This document shows, piece by piece, positions 11,707 to 11,992 of a stretch of 11,992 nucleotides of DNA. A program made the position numbers and the translations under genes. Where the stretch lies: positions 1 to 11,992 of the forward strand of contig SHLN01000053.1 of NCBI GenBank assembly GCA_004283105.1, given 5' to 3'. The notes below the pieces were generated by a model, which was not told the origin of the DNA, did not search any database, and was given only the letters and a program-made list of their open reading frames with translations. Source of the stretch: Acidimicrobiia bacterium. GTDB lineage: Bacteria > Actinomycetota > Acidimicrobiia > Spongiisociales > SHLN01. Position 1 is the stretch's first letter. Every line of letters begins with the position of its first letter.

Positions 11707-11992
11707 CCGTTCTCCGACCCGCTCTCGCCGACGGTGTGCGGCGACGCCCCGGGCAGCTCGGCCGGCTTGCGCATGAACAGGAATGCCCCGGCGCCGGCCA
11801 GGAGGAGCCCGACCAGCCCCAATCCGAGCGGGGCTGTGGTGCGACCGAGCGTGAGCAAGCTGCCGTAGTCCTCGGCGTCCTCGACCGCATCGGCCAGAGA
11901 CTGGTCCGTCGGGGAGTTGTTGAGGTTGTACACGCCGCCCGGATCGATCGGGAGGGGAAGGCCGGGCACCGACACGATTGCCTTGCGCACGT
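11703..11992 (-). CDS. C-terminal part of a single-pass membrane protein (truncated at the right edge)
   Basis: The minus-strand frame is open to the window end, so the N-terminus is missing or the GTG at 11990 is only internal. About 95 residues are visible: PGLPLPIDPGGVYNL, an acidic stretch (SLADAVEDAEDYG), one hydrophobic helix (about 53-72 of the visible part, LGLGLVGLLLAGAGAFLFM) followed by basic RK, and an acidic tail of about 20 residues. This predicts an outside N-terminal part and a short cytoplasmic tail. It is not a sortase signal (no LPxTG, tail too long). Family unknown. Confidence 0.65.
   Translation of the reverse strand, partial: VRKAIVSVPGLPLPIDPGGVYNLNNSPTDQSLADAVEDAEDYGSLLTLGRTTAPLGLGLVGLLLAGAGAFLFMRKPAELPGASPHTVGESGSENG

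Overview
The window looks like chromosomal DNA of a high-GC Gram-positive actinobacterium. An uncultured Acidimicrobiia-type lineage is my best guess from gene style alone. Supporting signs are GC-rich third positions, lipoproteins with Ser/Thr-rich linkers, an orphan Flp-type pilin, a tail-less HU, and several genes whose start codon lies 6-7 nt after a TANNNT -10 hexamer, the layout of leaderless actinobacterial transcripts. No tRNA, rRNA, CRISPR array, transposase or integrase was seen. Coding is dense: no gap exceeds about 210 nt, and the largest is the divergent region 7570-7777.

Layout. 1-2741 (+) is the 3' part of a large surface protein: tandem cadherin/Ig-like domains, one membrane helix, then an SH3b-like domain. 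2782-3078 (+) is a small Cys/His-rich protein. It has an unmistakable paralogue at 8697-9017 (+). 3180-3578 and 3624-3896 (-) encode a DUF6941-like protein and a pterin-4a-carbinolamine dehydratase. Divergent to the latter is a 59-residue Flp pilin (3958-4137, +), closed by a strong hairpin. 4252-5346 (+) is a lipoprotein, separated by a bidirectional terminator from the convergent HU gene (5395-5688, -). 5848-6744 (-) is an AlkA-type DNA glycosylase, divergent from a DUF6958-like gene (6831-7226, +). 7390-7569 (-) is a two-helix membrane mini-protein, divergent from a PqqB-like metallo-hydrolase (7778-8608, +).

The rest is mostly on the + strand: the second Cys/His paralogue, a membrane diguanylate cyclase with an intact I-site (9142-10140), an L,D-transpeptidase lipoprotein (10231-11088) and a SAM methyltransferase (11107-11706). 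A truncated membrane protein gene enters on the - strand from the right edge and overlaps the methyltransferase stop codon by 4 nt.

No single pathway links the genes. The common theme is the cell surface (adhesin, pilin, two lipoproteins, L,D-transpeptidase, c-di-GMP signalling) mixed with housekeeping functions. The best candidate for something undescribed is the Cys/His paralogue pair, which shares a 40-residue C-terminal module and a GCCGAT element 7-8 nt before each start codon. A similar element precedes the pilin gene, which could mean an alternative-sigma-factor regulon.
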